This document shows positions 1-11,895 of a stretch of 64,000 nucleotides of DNA, piece by piece. Positions within the stretch are counted from its first letter, which is position 1, and every line of letters begins with the position of its first letter. Origin of the DNA: Typhlomys cinereus (taxonomy: Eukaryota > Chordata > Mammalia > Rodentia > Platacanthomyidae); contig JALPQD010000207.1 in the NCBI GenBank assembly GCA_023101885.1, positions 3,337,341-3,401,340 of the forward strand. The letters run 5' to 3'. A program made the translations under genes and the position numbers. The notes under the pieces were generated by a model that was not told the origin of the DNA, searched no databases, and saw only the letters and a program-made list of their open reading frames with translations.

Positions 1-459
1 CACAGAGAATTTTAAACTCACAAATGGAGAGAAATCACGTTGTTTCCATATCTTCATCATTTCAGACATTGGATATGGAGTGCATGGATAGTGTATTTCC
101 CAAGAAATAATTCCTGACAACAACTTTAACAGCAAAAGTCATTCAGAATAGACATGGGAATGCAAACAAGTATCCTTGAGACTAATTCAAAGTCACAAGG
201 CCATGGAGCTCCAACGACATGCAGCTTGTTTTCTTGAAGGAGAGCAGGGTACAGCAAGAGCCAGAATCCTCTGAGCAGGTGAGCATGCAATGAGGGCAGG
301 CTCTCTGTGAACATACTCACTCGTGTTCTGAAAACCTCATGCATAGTCATTCCTTTAACATCGATTTCTGCTTTTGCATGGAGAATGAAGTCTCTACATT
401 CACCAGCAAAGTGAAGTAAAACTATTTGTTCAAAGACATTTTTCCCCTAAACATTTATG

Positions 460-497
460 TTCTTTTTTAAAATTTGTCTGTGTATGTGTATATGTGT

Positions 498-551
<54 letters not shown>

Positions 552-775
552 CAGAGGGCACTATGTGTCCCTATGGAGGACCAAGGGTGACTTCAGGAAT
601 CATCCTGAATTGTTTCTACTACCTTTTTGCTTTGCTCTGGAATTTCCCCGGCTTCACCCACCAGGGCTGTAAGTGCAGAATGCCACCATTTCTGCCTGGC
701 ATTTTTATGGGATCCAGACTTAGGTCTTTCTGCTTGGAAGGCAGAGTCTTAATCTCTGAGTTATCTCTTCAGCCC
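460..775 (-). mobile_element. tRNA-derived B2-superfamily SINE with (CA)n tail
   Basis: Read on the minus strand it starts with the pol III promoter-bearing head at about 775, runs through the shared body, and ends in a long (CA)n tract at 493-549. The same body recurs about a dozen times in the window. Open frames across it are accidental. Confidence 0.8.
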
Positions 776-1350
776 AACATTTCTATCCATAAAGGTATTG
801 CCAGAGACCTCCTCTCCCCTCTCCCCCATACTGATGGTTTGGTGCTAGAATACAAAACAATAGAGAGGCCACAAGTTCATTACATCTAGCACACTAGTCA
901 TAGGTGCCATGGTCCTCTATGGGGCTCTTCCCCACTGAACATTTCCTTCCACTCTAGTGCTGCACAACACCCAGCTCTTCCCTGACGTGCTTCCTGGTCA
1001 TGTTGTTTCCTGATTTCTCAGGCACTGAGTCACTGTGGGAGGCTGCTGTGGGACTGCTGTGGGCCAGGTTCTGTGTGAGTCACTAGATAAATGACAGTCC
1101 TGCTTCAGGAACTCCTCTTCTGTGTCACTCACAGCAACGTCACCCTTCTAACACCATATTCTCTGTCTAGTTCATATGTCCCAAACCTGTAGAAGGGTCA
1201 TCATCCTGCCGGCCAGTGTCTTTCCCTGCATTCCCAGAGATTCCAAATGAGCAAAGTGTCTCCAGAACACATCCAGCTTGCCTAACTCACACAAACTCAG
1301 TTTTCATGAGCTCATGTGTTTTTCTTTAGTTATTATCAAAGAATAGTTTT

Positions 1351-1646
1351 TTTATTATTTATTATTTATTCAATTGTGCATGTATGTGCGTGCGCATGTG
1401 TGTATGTATGCGTGTGTGTGTGTGTGTGTGTGTGTAGAACCACAGACGAATTCGGGAACCACCATGGACGCCTCCACCTCCTCCTTGTTTACTCTGCCCC
1501 GGGATTCACAGGCTCCGCCCTACCAGGACCAGAAATGCAGGCCACCCCTGCTTCCGCCTGGCGTCTATACGTGGGGTCTAGGATCTGAACTCAGGACCTT
1601 CCGCCTGCAAGGCAGAGGCTTAACCCCTGAGCCACCTCTCCAGCCC
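1351..1646 (-). mobile_element. B2-superfamily SINE, flanked by 14-bp target duplication
   Basis: Full-length minus-strand copy of the same SINE. CAAAGAATAGTTTT occurs at 1337-1350 and again at 1647-1660, a perfect target-site duplication that fixes both ends. The tail is a (CA)n tract (GT on the plus strand, 1407-1434). The intact duplication suggests a fairly recent insertion. Confidence 0.88.
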
Positions 1647-1954
1647 CAAAGAATAGTTTTAAAAGTCTGTTTGTTGTTAAATTCTTTTCCTACTTCAAGA
1701 TAGCTTTTTCAAAATAGACATGAGGTTTTATTTTTAAACAAAATATCATGCAGAATTGCAGCTCAATATAGATCTATGAGACCCCGAATCCTGCTCTAGT
1801 CATTAAACACTTCCCCTTTTGTATTACAAGTCTTCCAATTGTTTGAAGTTTCATGGACTCAGATTCTTTTTCTACTCAGAGGAAGCAAGGAGATGCTATG
1901 GTTTTCAATTAGGACCTGTTACAGTTGCTCTGCCTGCTGTCTAGTGAACACAAG

Positions 1955-2345
1955 ACCCAAGCAATTCACGGAAACATGGGGTTTCACTCTGGCTTATGAT
2001 TCTGGTTGTGATTCACGGTCTAGACTGGCAGGAGAGTTCACACCAGCATCAGGAGCTGAGGAAAGTGGCCACACTATATCCACAGGAATAGCTGAAAGAA
2101 GGGCAAACTTTCTCTCTTGTCAGATTTCAAGTTTGCCAAAGTCTTTGGACATATGCCAAGCTCCGGAACCAGCTCTCTCCATCTTATGCACCTACCCAAG
2201 GAAGGCCCACCTACTCTGGGCTGGATCTTGCCACATCAATTAGACAATCTCCTACAGGCCGACTGAGGGTTTTCCTTAACTACCAGTTCTTCACTGATGC
2301 GCTTAAAAGTTCAGCCTTCAGTGGTCAAACTGGCATCTGTACCTA
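1955..2345 (-). repeat. Rodent interspersed repeat (URR1-like?), copy 1
   Basis: Shares its layout with copies at 15105, 21950, 44600, 47818 and 48310: a 'CTGGCTTA' segment near one end, a 'CAGGAATAGCTGA..AGGGCAAAC' middle, and a GTCAA(C/T)TTGACA-like motif at the other end. The copy is diverged. The name URR1 (a rodent hAT-like DNA element) is from memory and not secure. Confidence 0.6.
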
Positions 2346-2504
2346 AATAATACTGTGCCTTCGGCAATGTTTCTAGCCAATCTACATTCAAAATAGGATT
2401 TCCAGTGTTAGGTATCATTTATGTGAGCTACTAGGAGAACTGCAAGGATTTTAATTGAATTTGTCTTAAGTGATGATGCTATATCAGCTACTTGTCTCAT
2501 GACT

Positions 2505-2805
2505 GAGGTAGAGTATGCAACAAGAGGCAACTTAAAGGGAGGGAGGGTTTACTTGAGTTCATAGTTTGAAGAAATACTATCCATCTTGGTGGGAAGACAT
2601 GCCGGCTCTTTCCCTGGGGAACAGGGACCAGAAATGGGTCAGGAAGTAATGAGGGGCTATAACTCTCAGAGACAATGAATGACCCATGACCCACTTCCTC
2701 CTGCTGGGCCCAAATCTGGAAGGTTCTGAAACCTCCCCAAACAGTACCACCGTTTGAAGGCCTGGTATTCAAATATGAGCCTGTACAGGACATTGAACCA
2801 CAACA
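2505..2805 (-). repeat. Rodent interspersed repeat, second family
   Basis: Matches the general pattern of a common rodent repeat: a 'CAACTTAAAGGGAGG..GTTTAC' start, a 'CATCTTGGTGGGAAGACATG' middle, and a 'CCTCCCCAAACAGTACCACC' plus 'CAAATATGAGCCTGTA' end. Related copies in this window lie at 37318, 40590 and, inverted, 60345. The class is uncertain. Confidence 0.55.
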
Positions 2806-2939
2806 GGTCATCTATATTATTAAGAGTAACATGTAAAGTTAAAAAAGCAAAGATCCACCAGAATTTGGAACACTGAATCACTGAAATTTATTATATAACA
2901 ATAAATCACTGCAAAAGAGTAAAAAATGACATTTTTAAA

Positions 2940-3262
2940 ACTTTATATTGTTTCATATATATGTGTCCATGCATGTATGTTTAAGTATGTGTTTGTGTCC
3001 TTGACCCTGTATGTACATGTACAAATGTGTGTGCATGTATGTGGAAGCCAGAGGTTGATGCCCAGTATTTGCCTCTATACCTCTCCACCTTATTTATTGT
3101 TTATCTGTTTGTTTGTTTACTATTTATTTTTGAGACAGAGCCTCTTCCTGGGCTCAGAGCTGCTGATTGGCTAAGCTGTCATCCTAGAACTCTAGGGCTT
3201 GTCTTATCTCCATCTTTCCCTCCCCCTAGCACTAGGGGTACAGTTGCCATGACTACATTCAA
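2940..3262 (-). mobile_element. B3-like SINE, minus strand
   Basis: Contains the plus-strand hallmarks of an inverted B3: a TG-rich alternating tail at 2955-3045, 'GGAAGCCAGAGGTTGATG', a T-rich stretch followed by 'GAGACAGAGCCTCTTCCTGG', and 'GCTGATTGGCTA'. The promoter end is lost or diverged. Confidence 0.65.
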
Positions 3263-3334
3263 ATAAACAAAGTCAATTTTGAAGGATACCATTCAAAAAA
3301 ACAATTGATAGAGATTAGAATTTAGTTTTACTTT

Positions 3335-3606
3335 TCTTTTTGTTTTTCTGTGTACCTGTCTATATCAGAGAACAGAGGGTACTTGAGTGTGTGTGCCTCT
3401 GGTGGTCCAAGGGAGACTTCAGGAACCATTCTGGAACATTCTATATTCTTATTGATTCGTTTCAGGGTTTTCCAGGCTCTGCCTTTCAGGGCCGGAAATA
3501 CAGACTGCTACCATTTCTGCATGTGTTTTTACATGGGATCTGGGATCCAAATTCAGGTCTTTTTGTTTGTGAAGTAAAGATGTTACCCTTAAGCCATCTC
3601 TCCAGT
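3335..3606 (-). mobile_element. B2-superfamily SINE, minus strand
   Basis: Same body as the copies at 460 and 1351, including 'GGGAGACTTCAGGAACCATT', 'CAGGGCCGGAAATACAGACT' and the complement of the 'CTGGAGAGATGGC' head at 3590-3606. The CA tail is degraded, so the copy is older than that at 1351. Confidence 0.75.
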
Positions 3607-4220
3607 ACCTGGTTTCAAAAACCCTTAGTCAGACCAGTAATTGTGCCCAAGGCATTATTTCTGGTCATAGGTTATTTTTCTGATTCAATATGCATCTCAG
3701 TCATCGCTCTATTTTTTAAGGTATTTCTTTCAAGCAGTTGGTCTAGGTCACTACTATCCAGGCTAAAGGTGTACATCAGAGGGATTTCTGGGTAAGGGGC
3801 TACACCCTCAACTTTGTTTTCAATCCTTTGTGCACCCTCAAGTGCTCCATAAACCCTATTTTGTGATTCTTCTTCCATTCAGTCCCTTTCATTTGCTGTG
3901 CATGGACAGTTTTTGCAAATGCAAGATCTTTAGCAATATGTTCCTGTAACTCCTTCTGGAAGAGCGCTTGTCACCTAACAGGTGACAAATATATATTTCT
4001 ACAAAAATAGCACTGTTTTCATGGATCTTTCGCACAAAGCAGCAATAATGTTATCAGGGAAGCTTCTATTTAAGAATTCTAATCTAGGACATAACACTGG
4101 AGAGGGAGTGAGTCAATATTATATCTGGGAGCATTTTCCTAAACTCTTTTCTATGTATTATACTATTTGTTCTTAGTTACTGGAAAGAAAGCAACTTTCC
4201 ATTTTATTTGCTGTATATTG

Positions 4221-4310
4221 TTTTTTTAATTTTTGCTGCTGAGAATAGAACTCAGGGCCTCACACATACTTAGACCATGTTCTACTAGTAAGCTATATGT
4301 CTAGCACCTT
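4221..4310 (-). mobile_element. ID-like SINE fragment
   Basis: The complement of an ID head is visible: 'GAGAATAGAACTCAGGGCCT', then 'CATGTTCTACTAGTAAGCTA', corresponding to the box B and box A region of the tRNA-derived ID family. A T-rich run at 4220-4235 is the complement of the A tail. Confidence 0.65.
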
Positions 4311-4439
4311 GCAATAACTTTTAAGTGATTATAAAATAAAGGCAAAAATAAGTTGCAATAGCCAGATTCAAATATCTACCCTATTCCCAAGCAAACAGAG
4401 CTGAAATCTGAACTAGGAAGGGCACTGGTAATTCAATCA

Positions 4440-4655
4440 TTTATTTATATTATCAGGGATTCACTGAGGGTCTCATGCATGCCTTACAAGCTAACTCTAG
4501 CAGTGAGTTCTCTTCTCTGCCTCTTTTAATTTTTGTTTTGGAACAGGGTCCCGCTTAGCTGTTCAGGATGGCCCTGATTTGTGGTCTCCCTGCTTCAGCC
4601 ATCCAGGGTCTGCAGTGATAAGCCTGTGCCAGCAGACCAGGCTGGAAGGTATGGA
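4440..4655 (-). mobile_element. ID and B1 fragments, minus strand
   Basis: An ID-like end (4455-4505) is followed by a B1-like piece, 'GTTTTGGAACAGGGTCCCGC', and 'CTTCAGCCATCCAGGGTCTG'. The order is not that of one intact inverted B4, so two separate insertions are more likely. Confidence 0.45.
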
Positions 4656-4724
4656 CAGCTTGGGTTTCCTTTTAGATCATTTGTTCCTGGGGAAAGCAGC
4701 TGTCCTGTCTCTGGGATTTGGAGC

Positions 4725-4947
4725 AATCTTAGGAGTAGGTCATTGTTCTGGGAACACTTTTCCTGGGGAGACATCATACAACCATCTACCCACCCCAGAT
4801 AGATAGTTTTATGACAGGTCACAGTAATGATAAATCAGTGTGCTTATTGGACATGTTTACAGGAGTAGGGGCAAGGGTTATTGACTGGAGCAGGGGCAGC
4901 TCAGCACAGCACAGCTGACAGCTTCCTGTGTCTGCCTAGATGAATCT

Positions 4948-5003
<56 letters not shown>

Positions 5004-5300
5004 GCTTGTTCACTCTTGCTCTCTCTCCTTGACTGGCTGGTATCTTCTAACTGAACTGCTTGGCTGTTTAGTAGTCTCCCAAGGCTTCCTCACCCTCCAG
5101 GGGTCTCCTTTAGACTGCCCCTAACTGCTGGGCAGTCCCTCTTCCATCTGCTTGACTGGCAACAACAGCTCCTGCCCTGTCATTACTTTCATCCTGGAGG
5201 AAGCCCCTCCCCTTCCCAAGCTTGTCAGTTTCAGGAACCTCCCCAGCCTCAGACCTCAGAAGCTATTCACTGGCTGAGGCTGAGACAAGGGTCAGGATGA
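4725..5300 (+). repeat. Unclassified dispersed repeat family, copy 1
   Basis: Shares ordered segments with 41395-41900 (same orientation) and 54150-54600 (opposite): 'TTTCCTGGGGAGACA', 'GA(C/T)AGGTCA..AGTAATGATTA', 'CAGCACAGCTGACAGC', 'CCCAAGCTT' and 'AGTTTCAGGAAC'. No coding potential is seen. It could be a solo LTR or a non-autonomous DNA element; I cannot decide which. Confidence 0.5.
4945..4998 (+). repeat. (CT)n microsatellite
   Basis: About 54 bases of almost uninterrupted CT, lying inside the dispersed repeat at 4725-5300. Confidence 0.95.
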
Positions 5301-5662
5301 CACCCAGAGAAAAAATGCCACACAATATTTGCTGTGACCAGAGGCCAGAGGCCGAGTTCTGAGACAGCAACATCTGCCTTCCACACACCTAAGCAGATCA
5401 GAGACCAACTTTCCCCACAGTCACATCTGCAAGATGCCATTGGACCTTGAATCTCAAGCTACTGAAACACAGTGAAACTTCCCTGAGATGACTTATATAC
5501 AGAAAATGAACATGGCAATTTCTTATCACTTTAAGCATCGAGATTAGGGAATAGTCTCTTAGGTGGAATAGCTCTCTCCTGAAGCAGGATCAAGACAGAA
5601 TTTGCTTCAAACTCTGTCTCACTTTCATCCCATCAGATGAAAGAAAATACAAGCAAATGAAA

Positions 5663-5852
5663 AATAGACAAAAGGGTGGGCAAGATGGCACAGTGGGGAA
5701 AGAGGGTGATACTAGTTCTAATTCCTGAAGTCCATGTGTTAGAAGGTGAAAACCAACTCCCACAAGCTGTCTCTGACCTCCATATCCCCCCGCAAATGGA
5801 ATAAACTATTAAAAATGCAAAAAAAGTCTTAAAAAGAGAAAATGTAGTTTCT
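5663..5852 (+). mobile_element. B2/B3-like SINE, plus strand
   Basis: Begins 'GGGTGGGCAAGATGGCACAG' (head), continues 'GAAAACCAACTCCCACAAGC' and 'CTGTCTCTGACCTCCATAT', and ends in 'GGAATAAACTATTAAAAATG'. This is the classic mouse B2/B3 body order, so these SINEs coexist with the CA-tailed family in this genome. Confidence 0.75.
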
Positions 5853-5984
5853 GACAGAATGTGTTTTCCATGAGTTTGCAGGTACAAAACACTCAGGATG
5901 GGCTAATTTCCCTCTTGTCCCTTAACTAGGATGATATACTTATTAGCAGTGCTCTTACAGTTTTCCACTTGAAAATTGCCATGA

Positions 5985-6275
5985 ATAGGGTTTGGGGATA
6001 TAGAGTTGGTAGACAGTTTGCCTGCCTAAGCCCTAACATCACATCAATGAAGCTCAAACTTATAACCCAGCACCCAGAGATTCAAGGAAGCTTAAACTCG
6101 TAACCCAGCACCCAGAATTCAAGGATGAACAAACTTGTAACCCAACACCCAGAGATTCAAGGACACTCAAACTTGTAACCCAGCACCAAGAGATGCAAAG
6201 AGCTCAAACTTATAACTGCAGCATCCAGCAATTCAAGAAAACACAAACTTCTAAATCCCAGCACCCAAAGATGGG
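5985..6275 (+). mobile_element. B4-like (ID+B1) SINE with internal tandem array
   Basis: The first ~55 bases are an ID head ('GGGGATATAGAGTTGGTAGA', 'TTTGCCTGCCTAAGCCC'). The next part resembles the start of B1 ('CAAACTTATAACCCAGCACC') but recurs about six times to 6275 at a spacing of 33-45 bases, instead of continuing into the rest of B1. Confidence 0.65.
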
Positions 6276-6279
6276 AAAC

Positions 6280-9100
6280 AAAGATGTCAGAACATCAGGA
6301 AACCATCTTAACCACACATGGTGAGTTTGTGGCATCCCAAAAAGCACAAAAGAACATTTAATTCAAGTGGTGCAAAAAATTTACCTCTTGATTTTGTAGA
6401 CCCCAACTGCATTTCAAAATGAAGAACAATTATGAGCCATGGTCTATATTTCTCCAAATTATCCATAAACAGGGTAGTACACAATAGTAATATTTGGCCT
6501 GCCAAGCTTGAATCTGTTTTTGGAATATTTTGGTAAATGCACAAGTTTCAAGGTGACAGTCAGTCTTGTTTAAAGGATAATGGCACTCACTGTGGTTCCA
6601 CCTTCATCTTAGAAAAGAAATGCCTCTCTTTCCAGGGTCCTGCCTTCTAATTTATTTAGGTGAGCTGCTGCAGGTTTTCTTTCCAATATGCAACTCACAT
6701 ACAATGTCTACTCCACACTCCTCCCAAACAATCCAATGCTTCACTCATAAAAGAACTACACTGAGTGCCTTTGCTGAATAAATGGATTTTTGAGAACTCT
6801 GAAGAACAGATTTCAGAAACATTGCTGGTGTACAATATTAATCTCATTAAATCAAAGAGCAACATACAGTATGGAGGGCTAACCCAGGCATTTAACCTGC
6901 TCTTCGTGATCAGAATTAAAAGTTCTCATTTGAAAACTCTTCTCCTAACAGGTGCTAGGTGTTATTATTAGACTGCCAAGAAAAATAGATGCATGTAGTC
7001 TGTAGTGATGAATAGAAGGGAAGCCTGTTCAGTTACACAGTATCTTCTGACAAACAACCTGAATATTCTTTCAATTAGGAGACATTTTGTTTTGCCATAG
7101 GGAGATTTGAATCATATCTTCTACTTCTGATTACTTCTACATATTTTTCTTGAAGCTCATTATTCATTTTTTTAAAGCACACTAAAGTTTCAATCAAGTA
7201 GGTTTGGTCCAAGTCTTACCAGCTGGCCTGGATCCAAGTTTGAATCATTTTCATTGTACATATAGTTGTGATTATCTTATCTCAAGAGAATGAAAAGTAA
7301 AGAGGAAAGAACTTATAAAATATTACTTTGAGCAAATAAAGCAGAAGTTTCTGATGGACGTTGACTCCTGGGTTCTGGAGGTAAGCTGTCCTTTCTAGGA
7401 GCTGGGTTCCCTTTACGCAAAACAAAGCAAGTTTCCTCTGATGGTCACACCAAGGCCTCTTTAAATAAAAAGGTCTTGGCAGAAATCAGCCCTCTCACTG
7501 GAGAGAAGTGAGCAACCCATGTTTTGATTGTGGCTCAGTATGTCCTGAGATGGCCGAGGCTTTGTAACTAGAAGCTTCTTCAATACAGATTTCAGTTTTG
7601 TACAACACACTCAATTCCTAGAGATGCATCCTTCAGATGACCATGGAAGAAAACTCTGGTGCCAGATAATCAGCACATCCTCCTGTAAGCCTGAATCTGC
7701 CCTTAGCTGAGATACTGCTGGTGGGGAAGAGGGTTAATATCTGGCCTGCATGTGTTTTCTCTTGCTATCTGAAGCACGATGGAGGAGGAAATGGAAGGTT
7801 GGTTCCTTTGCTCATGGAATCCAGTTCATTCTCTTCTTTTCCATTGTTAAGTTTGAAAGTGCTTTGCTGTCATCCATATATACAAGTCACTGTGCAACTC
7901 TGAAGCATGCCAAGCACTGACATATACAAAGTTGCCTTGGTATTTCAATAAGACATGAGCTATCATATTTATGGCAAAAACAGACCAATGATTAGCACAC
8001 AGCAGTTACCCAATCGTCCTTTGTTCTTTTCTGTGCATCCAGTGAACACTTGGCTTCCAAGTGGTTTCTGAAGTGATTTTTTTTCTCTTTTGGTCTTAAA
8101 ATGTTCACCTTGTGAAGAATGTCCATGTGAAATATGTCAAGTAACACATGGAGGCTGAACACCAAACCCAGACTTGAGGTTTGGATGCCCTGCATATGAT
8201 TAGCTTCCTCTGTAGCACCTCTTCAGATAGAACAATCCAGAATGACTAGCCTTAGCCATAGTCAGTGGGCATTGCTGTGGGTGCATAGCTCACAGGTGTG
8301 ACATGCAGGTTACTGAGTTGCATAGGGTCCAGCACAGTGAGAAAGAAGCTCAAAGCATGATGGAGCCACTCTCTGGGCATAGAGAAGGATCAATCCAAGT
8401 CATGTACAAAGTGAACGAGACTTTCAATTCATTTCCACTGTTTTCCAGAACATCGGACTAGGTAAAATTTTAAGACACCTAGTCATCATCACCAGATAAG
8501 TTCTCAGGACTGGAGAGTGGGAGAACAAAGGTCCTTATCAGTGCAGACTTAGATGCAGTTATCTGGACTCTGCCTTATAGTGATTACTGTGAGGTGAGTG
8601 ATATGCAATGGTGCAGATGGGTCACCTACAGAATTGTTCAATTTATGTGACAAGTAGATGTGTTAACCACTCCCATCCCCATCAGCACAATGGCACTAAT
8701 GACATTACAACATAATTTCATTTCCTCTGCCTTAGGCAGAATTCATATTAAATCCATTCATATGCACAAAGCTGTGGTCTGTTGGGGGAGCAATCTTCAC
8801 TCAGTCTTTGAATCTTTCTTGAAAATGGTCACTGTGAGAAATCTGTGAAGGCATAATTTCAGGGGAAATGACCTGAAAGGTCAACTTCAGTTCCTTTTGT
8901 GGACTCATTTAATGAAACAAAACTAAACAAACATTTCGTGTTTATTAAAACATTTGTCTCAAGTTTAGTAAGGGATTGTGATCTTGTGTGGGTTCAGTAG
9001 GTCAAATTTTTAATCTTCAACATCTTATGATACTAAAATATGCAACGAGTTGGACAGATAAGCACATAAGTACAATATCAGATAAAAATGTCCCTTGTTT
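6280..9100. other. Unique AT-rich DNA, no gene seen
   Basis: I see no recognisable coding exon, RNA gene or young repeat. Open frames are short (60-78 codons) with no recognisable domain. Old decayed repeats cannot be excluded by eye. Confidence 0.5.
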
Positions 9101-9104
9101 GAGA

Positions 9105-9312
9105 GTGAGCCTAGTTGGTAATGGCTTGCCTAGTCAACAGGAAGCTCTGGGTTTAATCCCTGTACTACATGAACAAGCAAGGTGATGCATAACTGTAAAT
9201 GCAGCAGTAGAGAGACAGGTGGAGGCTGAGGGATCAAAGCTAAAAATCATACTTCGGTGAACAATGAGCTCATGTTCCTTAGAGCCACTTGAGACCCCGT
9301 CTCAAAAACCAG
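9105..9312 (+). mobile_element. B4 (ID-B1 fusion) SINE
   Basis: An ID head ('GCCTAGTTGGTAATGGCTTG', 'CTCTGGGTTTAATCCCTGTA') is fused to a B1 body ('ATAACTGTAAATGCAGCAGT', 'GACAGGTGGAGGCTGAGGGA') and ends 'GAGACCCCGTCTCAAAAACC'. The A tail follows. Confidence 0.8.
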
Positions 9313-9544
9313 AACCACCCAGCCAGTCTAATAAATGGACAAATAAAAAATGTATTCCTTTTGGGCTAAATCTTCACATTGCAAAAATTTTCTCCTAAAG
9401 AAAGACTTGAGTCTCATCCAGAAATTCAAATATTTGACATGAAATCTATGATAGATTCTATTCAATTTTTCATTTTTCAAAGAATGAGCTATGGCCTGAA
9501 TGCATTTTGCAATTTTTGATATTTGAAAGTCTATTAAATAATAA

Positions 9545-9994
9545 TGCAAATGAGATTGCATAAAATTCAAAAAGCTTCTGCCCAGCAGAGAAAACAATCA
9601 CTAGATGAAGAGACAGCAATCAGAATGGGAAAAATAATATTCTTTGCCATCGACATGTCAGACAGAGGATTAATATCCAGGATATACAAAGAATTGCAAA
9701 AATTAATCACCCCCAAAGCAAATCATCCAATTTGTCAATGAGCTGAACATCTTCTTTCCAAAAGAAGAAATATAAATGATTAATAAGAGTTGGAGAGTAG
9801 ACTCAAGGATTAAGAATCTGCCTCCCAAACTCCTGGATTTGGATTCCAGGTCCCATATAAACATGCCAGGTGGAAAGGCAGTGCTTACATTTCTGGTCCT
9901 GGTGGGGGAAATCCCAGAGTGAAGCAAAAAGGAGGTAGAAGCAATCCAGGATGATTCCTGAAGTCACCCTTGTCCCTCCATGGGAACACAAAGT

Positions 9995-10037
<43 letters not shown>

Positions 10038-10640
10038 TTTACATACACACAAATAAAATTTAAAAAAAGAAATAGAAATGGTCAATAAATACTTGAAAAA
10101 GTATCCAGTATCCTTAGTTATCAGTGAAATACCAGTTAAAGCTCTTTAAGGTTGCATCTTGCTTAAGTCACAATGGCTGTCAAAATAAAAATAAATAAAT
10201 AAAAAGGCTGGTTAGGGTCTGGAAAAAGAAGGTTCCTTATTTACCATCAACCAAAATGTGAAGTGGCCCAGTCAATAATCAGCATGGAGAACCTTGAAAG
10301 AGTAAAAACGCAGCTATCGTATGATGCAGCTATATCATGCTTGAATATGTACCTAGGCACTCCATGTCAACATACACAGAGAAAATCACACATCCGTGTT
10401 TATGACTGCACTGTTAATGACAGTTGTAAAATGGAACCAGTCTAAATGTTTGCGAGAAAGTGAAAACAGTACCCAGACAGATGGTTTCATTCAGCCCTAA
10501 TGACAAAAGAAACCATGGGCTATGCAAAGATGTAGGTGGCCCTGGAGAACATTATGTTAAGTGAAATACGCCAGAGTTGGACAGACAAGTGTTGAATGCT
10601 CTCTCTCATGGACAGAACCTACATTTAAAGTTGTTCGTTA
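9545..10640 (+). mobile_element. Old L1 ORF2 3' fragment, split by a SINE
   Basis: 9545-9740 translates to decayed L1 ORF2 carboxy-terminal sequence (HKIQKASAQQRKQSLDEETA, then SRIYKELQKLI). After the SINE at 9787-10068 it resumes with the region before the ORF2 end, for example 'AACTTGAAAAAG'-type, 'TCAGCCCTAATGACAAAAG' and 'GGAGAACATTATGTTAAGTG'. Frames are broken throughout, so it is a dead copy. Confidence 0.75.
9787..10068 (+). mobile_element. B2-superfamily SINE nested in L1
   Basis: Plus-strand SINE head ('TTGGAGAGTAGACTCAAGGA') to tail ('ACAAATAAAATTTAAAAAAA'), with the usual CA tract replaced by (CT)n at 9994-10031. Imperfect ~20-bp target duplications flank it at 9767-9786 and 10069-10088 (17 of 20 match). 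Confidence 0.82.
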
Positions 10641-11139
10641 TATTCATACATGTTTGTGTGTAGGTCACAGCACTCAAGTGGGACTCTAATGTAGTAAATG
10701 CATATACCACCCCAAGCCCTCTTAAACTTTAGGAATATATCAAGGTCATGCATCCCATGCACCTCAAAACCTTTTTAGGCTTTAGGAATATATATATAGG
10801 AATGTAAAATTGTTCCTTCAACTTCAGCTTCTAGAGGGCAAATGGCAATTCTTCTTTGTTTTGAAACTCTGGTTAGAAGTTAAGAGAAGCTCAACTCTGG
10901 TTATCTCCTCCCACAGTCACCGTGAAAGGGCCAAGAGAAACCCTTAATCAGGACTCTCCAGCCAGCTTCATTTATCTGCTTCTGTAATTGCATGCTACAT
11001 TACAATCTTCTTCATAACCTCTGTTAGTCTGTAACCAACACACTTTAATGGATAACTTTTGGCAAATCTGTGATTAATCAGTAGTGCTAGAATGGTGTGT
11101 AAATCACCTTGTAACTAATGAGTATGAAACCCAAAATGT

Positions 11140-11395
11140 AATCAAGTAGAACTCATATAAAGCCAGCCTGGGTACCATATCTGTAACCCTAGTGTTTCTA
11201 GACGTGTGTTGGTGGGGTAGGGTAGAATAAGAGGCAAAGATAAAAGGATTTGGATTTCCAGAATCTTCTAGGATAGCTACATTGGGAATACTCAATGGTG
11301 AACCACTAGGTACCTTGTCTCCAACAAGGGTGAAGGCAAAAATCAATACCTGAGGTTGTCCTGTGATCTACACACATGCAAATATGGTATGCACT
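11140..11395 (+). mobile_element. B3-like SINE, diverged
   Basis: Contains 'ACCATATCTGTAACCCTAGT', 'CCTTGTCTCCAACAAGGGTG' and 'GTCCTGTGATCTACACACAT' in the order expected of a rodent B3/B4 body, and runs straight into the CA tract at 11397-11445. Confidence 0.55.
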
Positions 11396-11396
11396 C

Positions 11397-11415
11397 ACAC
11401 ACACACACACACGCA

Positions 11416-11445
<30 letters not shown>
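11397..11445 (+). repeat. (CA)n microsatellite with CG steps
   Basis: CA repeat interrupted by CG dinucleotides around 11412-11421. It is probably the grown tail of the SINE just upstream. Confidence 0.95.
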
Positions 11446-11446
<1 letters not shown>

Positions 11447-11895
11447 GAGTGCACACCTTTCCCATCTTTTTGCACATTACTTCTTTTAAATGTTAACATG
11501 AGTTTATTTATTTGTTCAGTTCTCTACTGATTCATTTTTGGAGTGCTGTAAATCATTGTGCAGTCTCCTACCTGCTAGGTGAGTACTCTACTCAGGAGTT
11601 ATAGTCTAGGGCCAACCTGAGTGGGAAAGACAAAGTTCAATAAGATTGACATATTTTACATCTAAACAAACACTGAAGATGCTTGTTTTCAAACTATTAT
11701 CGATTTTTTTTGTTTTGTGCAGTGATTAGAATCAAATCCAAAGCTTCACACAATTAAGGGCAAAAAAAGGCATTTTTCCACTGCTATTGATTATTGGTTC
11801 AGCCATTTGCTTAACCAGTAACCTAAAAAAATTTCTAGTTGGAAGAAGCTACTTTGGAACTTTTTTTTCATAAAACCAGTGTTTGTGTTTTTTCT

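Noticed and set aside
494..889. 131-codon open frame
   Set aside because: It begins in (TG)n and runs through an inverted SINE; the Cys/Val run is a microsatellite translation.
1955..2345. Repeated dispersed segments considered as a CRISPR-like or regulatory array
   Set aside because: Copies are hundreds of bases long, diverged and kilobases apart; this is a eukaryotic interspersed repeat.
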